A stretch of 64,000 bases of DNA, taken from Mucilaginibacter sp. (GTDB lineage: Bacteria > Bacteroidota > Bacteroidia > Sphingobacteriales > Sphingobacteriaceae). The stretch lies in NCBI RefSeq assembly GCF_028288205.1, contig NZ_JAQBOD010000036.1, positions 31,364-95,363 on the forward strand. Direction: 5' to 3'. Under the pieces are notes generated by a model that did no database searches, was not told the origin of the DNA, and was given only the letters and a program-made list of their open reading frames with translations. Of this stretch, positions 34,933 through 43,899 are shown piece after piece. Position 1 is the stretch's first letter. The number at the start of each line of letters is the position of its first letter. The position numbers and the translations under genes were made by a program.

Positions 34933-36105
34933 ATGAAATACGAATTAGAAACACTTGAAACACTGGCCGGGGAATGGGCGGTTAATCAGACTTTGACCAC
35001 GTTGGGTGAACAAAAGAAATCGTTCATTGATGAAGCCTGGCGAACTAAAAAGGCGATTATTCATAACCTGTTGCTGCAAAAAAACCAAACACTTTTACAC
35101 ACTTACTTTACAATTCACATGCAGAAGCTTGTTGAGTTATGCGATAAAGTATTTGATGCCGTTGGACAAGACACGGCCCATTCAGTAGTTATTGCTATCC
35201 TTGATCTCTTAGATGCATTAAAAAAAGCGGTACCGGGTTTAATTGACCGGGATCTGGCGTTACCAAAAGCATTCCGGGTAATACAAGGTAAACGCCTGGC
35301 AGATGAATGGGAGCAATTATTACCCAAGTTGAAGAACATTGGCGCAACCCCTGAATTGTTAGAGATCGCTGTATTACCTTTCGAGGAATTTAGTTCTTTA
35401 AAATTGAAACTTTCCTGGTTTCATTATATCTGGCTAAAACAATATCTCTATGAATTGGATAATCTTGATTTTAGCAAATTTGAACCTTACCCCTCTGCTG
35501 TACATCTTATCCATGAATGTCTGATCCGGCTGGATTTTAATCATTCGCGGTTTATGGCTTATTGTTGCAAAGTGATAAGGGAAAGCACTGACCAGTTTGA
35601 GGAGCCAAAAGAACAGCTTTTGGTATTGAGTATGTCCCGGAAAATTATCAGGCAATTCCCGATGATTTCAGGTGAACCGTTTTATCAGAAGAAACAATCC
35701 ATTATCAAAGATTTAATCAAATGGGTTGATGAAGAAACCGATTTCAGGAGCGTTTATGATTTGGGAATATTCGCTAGTATCGGCAAAAAAGTACCGGTTA
35801 ATCCTTACAAATTCATCTATGATATGACATTAGAGCAACTTGCCTTTTGGAAAAAACTGCAATACGACCATAAATTATATATTGAAGATAATTTGGATAG
35901 TTTCAGTATAAAGATCGCCTATAATTCATCCACCAGGAACAAAGATGAATTATCCATCGGCAGTATCACATCCAAATTGTATTCAAAGGATCATAAGGTC
36001 ATAAGCCCCGTATATGAACTGATATTGGCCATGTTTACCACCATGCAGCCGATTATGGAACTATTACAAAAAATGTTGGACGATTTAAAGCCTTTTATGG
36101 CTTAA
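34933..36105 (+). CDS. hypothetical ICE protein (390 aa)
   Basis: Mostly helical and soluble, starting MKYELETLETLAGEWAVNQT. No known motif seen. It lies between cargo and the regulator region of the ICE. Its end overlaps the convergent RNAP-alpha-CTD-like gene by 11 bp. Function unknown. Confidence 0.6.
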   Translation: MKYELETLETLAGEWAVNQTLTTLGEQKKSFIDEAWRTKKAIIHNLLLQKNQTLLHTYFTIHMQKLVELCDKVFDAVGQDTAHSVVIAILDLLDALKKAVPGLIDRDLALPKAFRVIQGKRLADEWEQLLPKLKNIGATPELLEIAVLPFEEFSSLKLKLSWFHYIWLKQYLYELDNLDFSKFEPYPSAVHLIHECLIRLDFNHSRFMAYCCKVIRESTDQFEEPKEQLLVLSMSRKIIRQFPMISGEPFYQKKQSIIKDLIKWVDEETDFRSVYDLGIFASIGKKVPVNPYKFIYDMTLEQLAFWKKLQYDHKLYIEDNLDSFSIKIAYNSSTRNKDELSIGSITSKLYSKDHKVISPVYELILAMFTTMQPIMELLQKMLDDLKPFMA

Positions 36106-36322
36106 TATATTTTCCCAAGTGCGCCGCCTCTATGAAATCAATATATTCCGTTAATATCCGGTAGTTAAAGCCGGGCATTTGAAGCAGGTCACTGGGCTGG
36201 TGCTCCAGTAATTCCGCGAGGGTGTTAAAGCCCAACTGCCCGGTTTTGATTTTAAATTCCTCAGAAAAGGCCAATTGTCCGATTGGCTGATTTAAAACAG
36301 GTTCATCAAATGTAGCAGGCAT
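36095..36322 (-). CDS. small helix-hairpin-helix protein resembling RNA polymerase alpha CTD
   Basis: 75 aa. LGFNTLAELLEHQPSDLLQM followed by PGFNYRILTEYIDFI looks like the two HhH motifs of the alpha C-terminal domain (the LLELTEEDLLKIRNLG region). A stand-alone alpha-CTD-like peptide could bind UP-like DNA or contact RNA polymerase. It is divergent from rteC and may regulate ICE genes (inference). Confidence 0.6.
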   Translation of the reverse strand: MPATFDEPVLNQPIGQLAFSEEFKIKTGQLGFNTLAELLEHQPSDLLQMPGFNYRILTEYIDFIEAAHLGKYIKP

Positions 36323-36392
36323 AGCACAAATCTAATGCTTACCGTTCCGTAGTAAGCCTGTTAAACGATATAGCACGGAACGCAGCCATATC

Positions 36393-36507
36393 TGTTTAAG
36401 AGGTACCGCGAAGCACCTAACACACAAGATAAGCCGCGCCCGCGCTATAACGCAGGCGATCAGCCTATTTTCCTTGTGTGTTTAAAAATTCGCGGTTTCC
36501 TTAAACA
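36393..36507. other. 115-nt nested inverted repeat upstream of rteC
   Basis: TGTTTAAG/TTAAACA, ACCGCGAA (36405-36412)/TTCGCGG (36489-36495), TAACACACAAG (36418-36428)/CTTGTGTGTTTA (36473-36484), and inner CGCC-GCG/CGC-GGCG. The rest of 36323-36749 shows no gene. Confidence 0.6.
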
Positions 36508-36749
36508 AGTAAAATAGCCGTTCGCTATAATATTTTATACGTCCAAATATAACAAAATCAACTCGATTTTGCCCTTTCCCAATCTTGCCAACCAACTACC
36601 ACCCTAATCCCACTTGACTACTATAAGGAATAATCCTTGTTTTGAAAAATTAACCAACAGTAAAATAATGTGCCTATGATGAAATGATACACGTCGTTGC
36701 TTTGTTTAAACTGCCGCTCGGTTGCGACAGGCAAAGCGCAATTATCTAA

Positions 36750-37664
36750 ATGTTTTTACCTATGCTAAAAGTGTATGCGAAGCAGCAATATGTATTGCTG
36801 GAAGATGAGTTAGAACAAATAGCGATCAACAATCCTGAACCTTTAAACCGCATGACCTCTGCATTGCGTTCTGTCAGGAAATCCCTTGAAGACCTTTTCG
36901 GTTATATTACTAAAGATCCTTTCAAGGACAAAAATGAAGAAGTACATTTCTTCAAATCAATCAAACCACGGTTTTATGCGCATTATATTTTTGAGGTGGC
37001 TTTATATAACTTGGTTACAGGAAAGCCCCGTGTTGACGAGGAACAGCTTCGGGCCTATTATATGGATGAATTGCAATTTATCCAGCGCACATTCCGGCAA
37101 CACGCTTTTCTTTATCAATATTACCGCCTCGGCGCGACTGAACTGGACGAACTCTATTTCGTCAGAGGTGAAGAAGTACAAAGCGTATTGATCCCGGAAG
37201 TACCCAAACTGGATAACAGCTTTTCAACGAGCGGTGATTACCTGTTTTCAAAATTTAAAGCGTATGAAATGTTACAGGAGCATATCGCCCACGAACTGGC
37301 GAATATCCGAAAGCCGGAACGGTCCCCGTTTGTGCGCCCTGGCAAGAACAGCGAACCGCTGAAATGGACTGGCGAACAAGTAAACGCTATCGAAGTTGGT
37401 TACGGTTTATGGTTATCCGGCCAATTGAATGATGGTAACGCTTCTTTAGCCGATATTATGTACTGGTTGAGCCAAAGCCTGGATATTGACCTTAGCCGGC
37501 ATACCCGTCGCTTTGACGAGATCAAGGGCCGGAAGTTGGTTAGCCAAACTCGGTTCACCGACCAGATGCGGGATGCTATCCGAACTCATATTGACGATGC
37601 GAACGCATTACAGCCAAATGGGTTCCGCAGGGCCAAACGAACAAACTCAAAGACAGGGCTTTAA
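36750..37664 (+). CDS. rteC: RteC-family ICE regulator
   Basis: 304 aa. EEVHFFKSIKPRFYAHYIFEVALYNL and AFLYQYYRLGATELDELYFVRG match the RteC family, which in CTnDOT activates excision genes and thereby transfer. The ATG at 36762 (MLKVYAKQQ) is an alternative start. It stands directly upstream of the tra promoter, though in the same direction and separated from it by only 2 bp. Confidence 0.85.
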   Translation: MFLPMLKVYAKQQYVLLEDELEQIAINNPEPLNRMTSALRSVRKSLEDLFGYITKDPFKDKNEEVHFFKSIKPRFYAHYIFEVALYNLVTGKPRVDEEQLRAYYMDELQFIQRTFRQHAFLYQYYRLGATELDELYFVRGEEVQSVLIPEVPKLDNSFSTSGDYLFSKFKAYEMLQEHIAHELANIRKPERSPFVRPGKNSEPLKWTGEQVNAIEVGYGLWLSGQLNDGNASLADIMYWLSQSLDIDLSRHTRRFDEIKGRKLVSQTRFTDQMRDAIRTHIDDANALQPNGFRRAKRTNSKTGL

Positions 37665-37666
37665 CA

Positions 37667-37725
37667 AAAATCTTTCACCGCATTTTTGGACTGCCGGTTA
37701 TCCCACCGCGCTCCGGGCAACTTTG
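37667..37725 (+). promoter_or_regulatory. tra operon promoter with motif shared with the mob promoter
   Basis: AAAATCTTTCACC (37667-37679), 4 bp, TTTTGGACT (37684-37692), 25 bp, CAACTTTG (37718-37725) then CCTTA. Same spacing as at 23105-23163. Confidence 0.62.
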
Positions 37726-37733
37726 CCTTATCA

Positions 37734-37761
37734 AAACCTGCCGTAATGTAACGGCAGGTTT
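37734..37761 (+). promoter_or_regulatory. leader hairpin of the tra operon
   Basis: AAACCTGCCG and CGGCAGGTTT, 8-nt loop, between the promoter and the first tra ATG (37776). Could act as an attenuator or protect the mRNA 5' end. Confidence 0.5.
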
Positions 37762-37775
37762 AAATCGCAAAAGCT

Positions 37776-38276
37776 ATGTTACATCAAATCACCTGGCAGC
37801 AGTACCTGCTCTTTGTGGCAGCAGCATTACTGCTCTATTATGCTCTCATCTGGCTGACTTTCTATCGCGGGAAAACAGCGGGTTTATTTTCCGGAAAAAG
37901 ACAATTTAAAATGCAGCCTGAACCTGGCGATGAATGGGGGTACAATGAACTATTGGGCAATGCGGCGGAAGAATATGGGGTAAGCACCGCGGAAAGTGGC
38001 GACTTGTATTTTGGGGCTACGCATCCGTTTCCGGATAACGAAGCTCTGTACGGATTAATCCCGGATGTGTTGGAAGAAATCAAATCCGTGATCCATACGG
38101 TAACAACAGAACAGGGCACAAAGGACGATTTTCGAAGCCTTTTCAAACTCGTTGCTGTCAAATACCCGCAACTCAAAACCAGCCCGCACCTGGAGGCCAT
38201 CAATGAATGGATCGGTGATAATGTTCCATTTACGTTAAGCGAAGACGAGCTGTACCAGCTATGGGAATATGCATAG
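37776..38276 (+). CDS. hypothetical membrane protein, first gene of tra operon
   Basis: 166 aa with one N-terminal membrane helix (~10-28, LLFVAAALLLYYALIWLTFY) and a soluble acidic C-terminal domain. Position before TraE fits the poorly characterised TraA-D-like genes of CTnDOT-type operons. Family not recognised. Confidence 0.65.
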   Translation: MLHQITWQQYLLFVAAALLLYYALIWLTFYRGKTAGLFSGKRQFKMQPEPGDEWGYNELLGNAAEEYGVSTAESGDLYFGATHPFPDNEALYGLIPDVLEEIKSVIHTVTTEQGTKDDFRSLFKLVAVKYPQLKTSPHLEAINEWIGDNVPFTLSEDELYQLWEYA

Positions 38277-38328
38277 AATCTCTTAATCAGTGTAATCCAT
38301 ATTTAAAATCGGTGTAATCCAAAAAACA

Positions 38329-38661
38329 ATGAAAAACCATATTCCATATAGTCCAAAACAACAAGCCCTGTTAAAAACCTTGATGTTCACCGCGTTATTG
38401 GTGACCATTAATTACTGCTTCGCACAGGACGGTAATTCGGGAATCAACCAGGCCACCACGCAGGTTAAAAGCTACTTCGATTCCGGCTGTAACCTGATGT
38501 ACGCCATTGGTGCGGTTGTCGGCATCATCGGTGCCGTAAAAGTATTCCAAAAATGGAATGCAGGCGAACCGGACACTAACCGTGTGGCTGCCGCCTGGTT
38601 TGGCTCGTGTATCTTCTTAGTCATCGTGGCCACCGTGTTAAAATCATTCTTCGGTCTTTAA
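38329..38661 (+). CDS. traE: conjugative transposon protein TraE (DUF4134)
   Basis: 110 aa. Signal/first helix ending CFAQ, then GINQATTQVKSYFDSGCNLMYAIGAVVGIIGAVKVFQKWNAGE and a last membrane helix. This is the DUF4134 family, the VirB2-like small membrane subunit of Bacteroidota tra systems. Confidence 0.88.
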   Translation: MKNHIPYSPKQQALLKTLMFTALLVTINYCFAQDGNSGINQATTQVKSYFDSGCNLMYAIGAVVGIIGAVKVFQKWNAGEPDTNRVAAAWFGSCIFLVIVATVLKSFFGL

Positions 38662-38726
38662 CTAAGCGAAGCGTTCTCTTGAGTACATATAAAAAGCAAA
38701 TAATTACACGAAAAATTACTATAGTC

Positions 38727-39062
38727 ATGAGCAGCGTTTATCAGATTAATAAGGGCATTAACAAAGCGATAGAATTTCGGGGCTTAAAAGCGCAATACAT
38801 TGGCTATTTAGCCGGGGGTTTAGTGGCTTTGCTCATCTTATATGCCATTCTTTATATCGCCGGGGTCAATATGTATATCTGCCTGGTATTGATCGGCGGT
38901 GCGGGTACAGCATTGCTAATGACCATATTCCGGTTAAGCCATAAATACGGGCAATATGGCCTGTTGAAAAAGACCGCCAAACGCAGTTTGCCCGTGTACC
39001 TGAAGTTCCGGTCAAGAAAAATCTTTATTCATTTAACAAAGCTATCCAATGGTAAATATTGA
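38727..39062 (+). CDS. traF: conjugative transposon protein TraF (DUF4133)
   Basis: 111 aa from ATG 38727 (MSSVYQINKGINKAIEFRGLKAQYI); a longer frame upstream is not needed. KGINKAIEFRGLKAQYIGYL and two membrane helices match DUF4133, the VirB3-like subunit. Overlaps traG by 14 bp. Confidence 0.87.
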   Translation: MSSVYQINKGINKAIEFRGLKAQYIGYLAGGLVALLILYAILYIAGVNMYICLVLIGGAGTALLMTIFRLSHKYGQYGLLKKTAKRSLPVYLKFRSRKIFIHLTKLSNGKY

Positions 39063-41514
39063 AAATATATTGCCCGTTTATAAGGTGGAGAACGATTGTA
39101 TCCTGTCAAGGCAGGGCGATATAACCATCGCCTTTAAACTCGAACTGCCGGATATTTTTACACTGTCTGGCCAGGAATATGAATCCTTTCATCATGCCTG
39201 GATCAAGGCGATTAAGGTATTACCCAAAAACAGTATTGTCCATAAACAGGACGTGTTCATCAAGGCAAAGTATAAAGGAGATAAGCGGCAAAATCAAAGC
39301 TTCTTATCCGCTTCCAGTGAAGTTTACTTTGAGAACCGCTCCTATTTGGAACACGATTGCTATATCCTGTTGACCAAACAGCAGGGGAACCGGAAAGCGG
39401 CCAGTAGTGGTTATTCCGGCCTGATGCGCAAGTCCCCTGTACCTGCGCAATCCCTTAACCCGCAACTGTACCGTGACTTTATGGAAAAAGCCGGGGCTTT
39501 TGAGCGCATCCTAACCGACAGCGGTTTCGTGAGTTTGCAAAGGTTAACGGATGATGCGCTGGCCGGGACAAAAAGCAAAGCAGGTATCATGGAGCGATAC
39601 TGTTTTTTGCAAAGGGAAAATGAAAGGCCGATGCTCAAAGATGTACACCTCAAAGACGAGATCAGGATTGGTGATAACCATTGCCAGGTATTTACTTTAG
39701 CAGATGTAGAGGATTTGCCATCACTTTGCGGAAGTCGGGTCAATTATGATAAGTACAGCACTGACAAAACCAAATTCAGTATCGGCTTCGCCTCTCAGTT
39801 GGGTCTGCTCTTAGACTGCAACCATATCTATAACCAGTTTATTTTTATTGGCGATGCGCAAAAAACGCTCAAAGGACTGGAGAAGAAAAGGCTGCGTTTG
39901 CAATCTTTATCCGCTTACAGCCGGGAAAATGCCATAGCCCGCGATGCGACAAGCGATTTTCTGAATGAGGCGATCAGTGAGCAACGGTTGCCCGTTAAAG
40001 CGCATTTCAACGTCATGACATGGACGAACGATGCCAGCCAGTTGCAGGAGATCAGGAACAAGGTCAGTTCTGCAATGGCGCAGATGGATGCCGCAGGTAA
40101 ACAGGAAACCGATGGGGCACCGCAGATATGGTGGGCGGGCTTACCGGGTAATGCGGCAGATTTCCCTATGAACGATACGTTTGATACCTTTTTGGAACAG
40201 GCTACCTGCTTTTTGAATCTCGAAAGTAATTACCGCAGTTCCCAAAGCGGCTTTGGTATCCGTTTGGGTGACAGGCTATCCGGTAAACCGGTTCGGGCAG
40301 ACATATCGGATGAACCCATGAAAAAAGGGTGGATTACTAACCGCAATAAAATGATTCTTGGCCCGAGCGGGAGCGGTAAAAGTTTCTTCACTAACCACAT
40401 GGTCAATTCCTATTACGAACAGGGTGCGCATATCGTATTAGTGGATGTAGGCCACAGCTATAAGGGGCTTTGTGACCTGGTGGGCGGTTATTATTTCACT
40501 TACGAAGAAAATAACCCGATCCGCTTTAACCCGTTTTATATCCCCAAAGGTGAGGTACTGGATATTGAGAAAAAGGAAAGCCTGAAAACGTTGCTTTTAG
40601 CCTTATGGAAAAAGGAGAACGAGCATTTCGCCAGGTCGGAATACGTGGCTATTTCCAATGCCATTACGCTGTACTACCTATACTTAGCCAAACATCCAAA
40701 TACCTTTCCCGGCTTTAACTCTTTCTATGATTTTCTGATGGAAGAATATTTAGTGGTATTGGAAAACGGCAAGGTCAAAGAGAAAGATTTTGACATTGCG
40801 AATTTTCTGTATGTGCTTAACCCCTATTACAAAGGCGGTGAATTTGACTATTTGCTGAACGCGACGGAGAACCTCGACCTGCTGAATGAACGCTTTGTTG
40901 TCTTTGAACTGGACAATATTAAGAGCCATGAGATTTTGTTTCCTGTAACTACCATCATTATTATGGAAGTATTTATCTCCAAGATGCGAAAGCTGCCAAA
41001 AAACGTCAGGAAAGTCATTTTAATCGAGGAAGCCTGGAAAGCGATTGCCAAAGACGGCATGGCCGAATACATTAAATATTTGTTTAAAACCGTCCGTAAA
41101 TTCTTTGGCGAGGCCATCGTGGTAACGCAGGAAGTCGAGGATATTTTAAGCAGCCCGATCATCAAGCAGGCCATCGTTAATAACAGCGATTGCAAGATCC
41201 TTTTAGACCAAAGCAAGTACCAGAACAAATTTGAAGATGTACAGGAACTATTGGGCCTCACGGAAAAGGATAAGGCGCTCATCCTTTCGATGAACAAAGC
41301 CAATGACCCCAAACGGCGGCTCAAGGAAGTAACCTTTATCCTGGGCAGCGGGAACAGCAAGGTTTACCAGACCGAAGTATCGCCGCAGGAATATTATGCC
41401 TACACCACCGAAGCAGCCGAAAAAGCTAAAGTTTTGGAATATGCAGCCCAATATGGCAGCATGGAAAAAGGTATCGCGGTATTAGTAAATGAACAGAAAA
41501 CCAAACATCAATAG
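39049..41514 (+). CDS. traG: TraG-family conjugation ATPase (VirB4-like)
   Basis: 821 aa. Walker A GPSGSGKSFF near residue 440, Walker B VILIEEAWKAI near 660, and TQEVEDI in the C-terminal part. N-terminal VirB4-like domain of ~400 residues. It powers assembly of the type IV channel. Length and order after TraF fit CTnDOT-type TraG. Confidence 0.93.
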   Translation: MVNIENILPVYKVENDCILSRQGDITIAFKLELPDIFTLSGQEYESFHHAWIKAIKVLPKNSIVHKQDVFIKAKYKGDKRQNQSFLSASSEVYFENRSYLEHDCYILLTKQQGNRKAASSGYSGLMRKSPVPAQSLNPQLYRDFMEKAGAFERILTDSGFVSLQRLTDDALAGTKSKAGIMERYCFLQRENERPMLKDVHLKDEIRIGDNHCQVFTLADVEDLPSLCGSRVNYDKYSTDKTKFSIGFASQLGLLLDCNHIYNQFIFIGDAQKTLKGLEKKRLRLQSLSAYSRENAIARDATSDFLNEAISEQRLPVKAHFNVMTWTNDASQLQEIRNKVSSAMAQMDAAGKQETDGAPQIWWAGLPGNAADFPMNDTFDTFLEQATCFLNLESNYRSSQSGFGIRLGDRLSGKPVRADISDEPMKKGWITNRNKMILGPSGSGKSFFTNHMVNSYYEQGAHIVLVDVGHSYKGLCDLVGGYYFTYEENNPIRFNPFYIPKGEVLDIEKKESLKTLLLALWKKENEHFARSEYVAISNAITLYYLYLAKHPNTFPGFNSFYDFLMEEYLVVLENGKVKEKDFDIANFLYVLNPYYKGGEFDYLLNATENLDLLNERFVVFELDNIKSHEILFPVTTIIIMEVFISKMRKLPKNVRKVILIEEAWKAIAKDGMAEYIKYLFKTVRKFFGEAIVVTQEVEDILSSPIIKQAIVNNSDCKILLDQSKYQNKFEDVQELLGLTEKDKALILSMNKANDPKRRLKEVTFILGSGNSKVYQTEVSPQEYYAYTTEAAEKAKVLEYAAQYGSMEKGIAVLVNEQKTKHQ

Positions 41515-41515
41515 T

Positions 41516-41896
41516 ATGAAGAATTACATTTTTTTAATGGCGATAGCGGTTATAGGCTTATCTGCTTGCCACAACCAAAACGACAACAGTATTAAAGATT
41601 TCATACCCGGCGCGTATGTTAACCAGGCCCGAAGCGATTACAGCATCGCCAATGATACACTGATCATTGCGCCCGGTAAAAACACGGACAACATTTACCT
41701 CATCACCCGCAAGACCGGGTACAGGCGCATAGTTGACGGAAAGCTCATGCCGTTGCAGCACCAGGTCAAACACTGGTCGGGCGAGTGGGATAGCCAAAAG
41801 CAAATCTTACAGGTTATGCAGACCGGGAACTTCCTGCTATTCCAACCGGATAAAAACAGCCTGCTCAACGGCAGCAGCGAATACAACAAGCGGTAA
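41516..41896 (+). CDS. tra-operon lipoprotein
   Basis: 126 aa from ATG 41516, 1 bp after the traG stop. Lipobox LSAC after a hydrophobic segment (MKNYIFLMAIAVIGLSAC). Soluble beta-rich domain follows. It may be a surface or periplasmic part of the channel; it occupies the usual TraH position, but similarity cannot be judged. Confidence 0.7.
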   Translation: MKNYIFLMAIAVIGLSACHNQNDNSIKDFIPGAYVNQARSDYSIANDTLIIAPGKNTDNIYLITRKTGYRRIVDGKLMPLQHQVKHWSGEWDSQKQILQVMQTGNFLLFQPDKNSLLNGSSEYNKR

Positions 41897-41961
41897 AAAT
41901 TAATCAACACATTTTATTAACCATTAAAAACATTCCCCGCTATGGGGGGAAAGGGGGGCTT

Positions 41962-42642
41962 ATGAAAAACTATATGGTAATTCTGCCAATATCGGCCATG
42001 ACCATTTTTATTTCGATACCAAAAGGCGCGGATGCACAATTCATTGTAGGGTCGGTTATTTCTTCTACCGTTGGCCGGGTCATACGCGCCATCGACCTGG
42101 AAGTACAGCGGATGCAGAACCAAACAATTTGGCTGCAAAACGCGCAAAAGACATTGGAAAACCAGCTATCACAGCTAAAACTGGGAGAAATATCAGGCTG
42201 GTCGCAAAAGCAAAAAGACCTGTTCAGTTCCTATTACACCGAATTATGGAACATTAAAACGGCTATTGCCTATTATTCAAAGATCAGCGAATTAACGCAG
42301 AAGCAGGTGGCTTTGGTCAACTCCTATAACCAGGCATGGGGCCTGATCAAAAATGACAAGCATTTCACCGCGAATGAACTTACTTACATGAGCAACGTTT
42401 ATTCCGGGATTTTGCAGGCCAGCGTCAATGATCTTGACCAGATTTTAAACATCATCCATGCCAATAAAATGCAAATGCCGGATGCCAAACGGATGGAGAT
42501 CATTAACAAAACGGCAGACCACATGGATACGAATTATAACGACCTGCAAAAATTTAATTCCGAAAACCAAATGCTCAGTCTGCAAAGGGCCAGCGATGAA
42601 AACGAGGTACTCACTTTAAAACAATATTATGGAATCAATTAA
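41962..42642 (+). CDS. VirB5-like conjugation protein 1 (TraI/DUF4141-related)
   Basis: 226 aa, signal peptide ending GADAQ, then a long helical protein ending in NEVLTLKQYYGIN. It shares with the next two genes the pattern L.QI..II.A.....DA.R...I......(N)..L.....F..Q..ML(S/A)LQRA. Such proteins are minor pilus-tip or periplasmic components. Overlaps the next gene by 14 bp. Confidence 0.68.
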   Translation: MKNYMVILPISAMTIFISIPKGADAQFIVGSVISSTVGRVIRAIDLEVQRMQNQTIWLQNAQKTLENQLSQLKLGEISGWSQKQKDLFSSYYTELWNIKTAIAYYSKISELTQKQVALVNSYNQAWGLIKNDKHFTANELTYMSNVYSGILQASVNDLDQILNIIHANKMQMPDAKRMEIINKTADHMDTNYNDLQKFNSENQMLSLQRASDENEVLTLKQYYGIN

Positions 42643-43270
42643 AATAAAAGGCTTGGCTTTGTTGCTATTACTTGTCGTCTGTACCACGACACAGGCGCAA
42701 ACTTTCGCTGAATGGTTTTCACAAGGCAAAACGCAGATCAAATACCTCACCCAACAGATAGCCGCCTTAGAAGCTTTTGAAAGTTCCATGCGGCAAGGCT
42801 ATAATATGCTGCATAGTGAATGGACGGCCATCGGCAATTTTAAAAACGGCGAGTTTGGCCTTCATCGAAGTTATTATACCTCGTTGAGCCAGGTCAACCC
42901 GGTGGTAAAAAACAGTACCGACCTGACCGGCATCCAATCCGAGCAACAAAGTATCATCAGCCAGTTTTATTCTATCAGCAATTTGAACGGTTTGACGGCA
43001 GACGAACAAAGCTATGTTTCATTGGTAGCGCAAAATTTGATGAACACGTGTAATTCCGACTTAGACGAATTGCAAAAGGTGTTGACCGCCGGGCAACTGA
43101 AAATGAGTGATGATGAACGAATCAAACGGATAAATCAGTTAGCCGAGGCAATAAAGGATAAGTACCTATTCACCTGTCATTTTACTGCACAGGTTAAAAT
43201 GTTGGCCCTGCAAAGAGCACAGGAAAACGACCAGTTACAAACAGAAAGGGGGCTTTATGGGGTTCATTAA
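42629..43270 (+). CDS. VirB5-like conjugation protein 2
   Basis: 213 aa, signal peptide ending TTQAQ. TFAEWFSQGKTQIKYLTQQI and the C-terminal LALQRAQENDQLQTERGLYG fit the same helical family as its neighbours; closest to the third copy. Overlaps the third copy by 14 bp, so the three are co-translated. Confidence 0.68.
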   Translation: MESIKIKGLALLLLLVVCTTTQAQTFAEWFSQGKTQIKYLTQQIAALEAFESSMRQGYNMLHSEWTAIGNFKNGEFGLHRSYYTSLSQVNPVVKNSTDLTGIQSEQQSIISQFYSISNLNGLTADEQSYVSLVAQNLMNTCNSDLDELQKVLTAGQLKMSDDERIKRINQLAEAIKDKYLFTCHFTAQVKMLALQRAQENDQLQTERGLYGVH

Positions 43271-43898
43271 AAAAATGATGGTTGCATTGTGTTTTATGAT
43301 CTGCACTTTCAGCCTGCAACGTACTTATGCACAGGCATCGACCGCGCAGGATGTGCAACAGTTACTTTATGACATTGAGAAGCTGACACAATTTAAAGCG
43401 ATCCTGTCGGATATGGAAACCGGCTATACGATATTGACACAAGGTTACGAGGCGGTCAAATCCATTTCAGAGGGTAATTTTAACCTGCACTCCGCATTTC
43501 TGAATAGTTTGGAAGCGATCAGCCCATCAGTTAGGCAATATGGCCGGATAGCCGATGTTATCGCTAACCAGGCCAGTATCGTTTCGGAGTACAAGAACGC
43601 GTGGAAGCAAGCGAACGCCAGCGGGCGGTTTACAGCATCGGAACTGATCTATATGAACAGGGTATTTACGCAATTGCTCAATCAGAGCGTAGATAATTTA
43701 ACAAACCTCACTAATATTATTACCGCCAATACTTTACGGATGAGTGATGCGGAACGTTTGCAGGCGATTGACCATATCTACTCGGATACACAAAATAAAC
43801 TGACTTTCCTGCGCGGTTTTAATAACCAGTTGGCTATCCTTTCACTGGAACGGGCCAAAGAACAGAACGATTTACAAATGCTTAAAAAATTGTACTGA
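43257..43898 (+). CDS. VirB5-like conjugation protein 3
   Basis: 213 aa, signal peptide ending TYAQA. DVQQLLYDIEKLTQFKAILSDMETGY, FNLHSAFLNSLEAISPSV and ILSLERAKEQNDLQMLKKLY parallel copy 2. It directly precedes traJ with 1 bp between. Three secreted paralogs in series suggest a heteromeric structure. Confidence 0.68.
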   Translation: MGFIKKMMVALCFMICTFSLQRTYAQASTAQDVQQLLYDIEKLTQFKAILSDMETGYTILTQGYEAVKSISEGNFNLHSAFLNSLEAISPSVRQYGRIADVIANQASIVSEYKNAWKQANASGRFTASELIYMNRVFTQLLNQSVDNLTNLTNIITANTLRMSDAERLQAIDHIYSDTQNKLTFLRGFNNQLAILSLERAKEQNDLQMLKKLY

Positions 43899-43899
43899 T

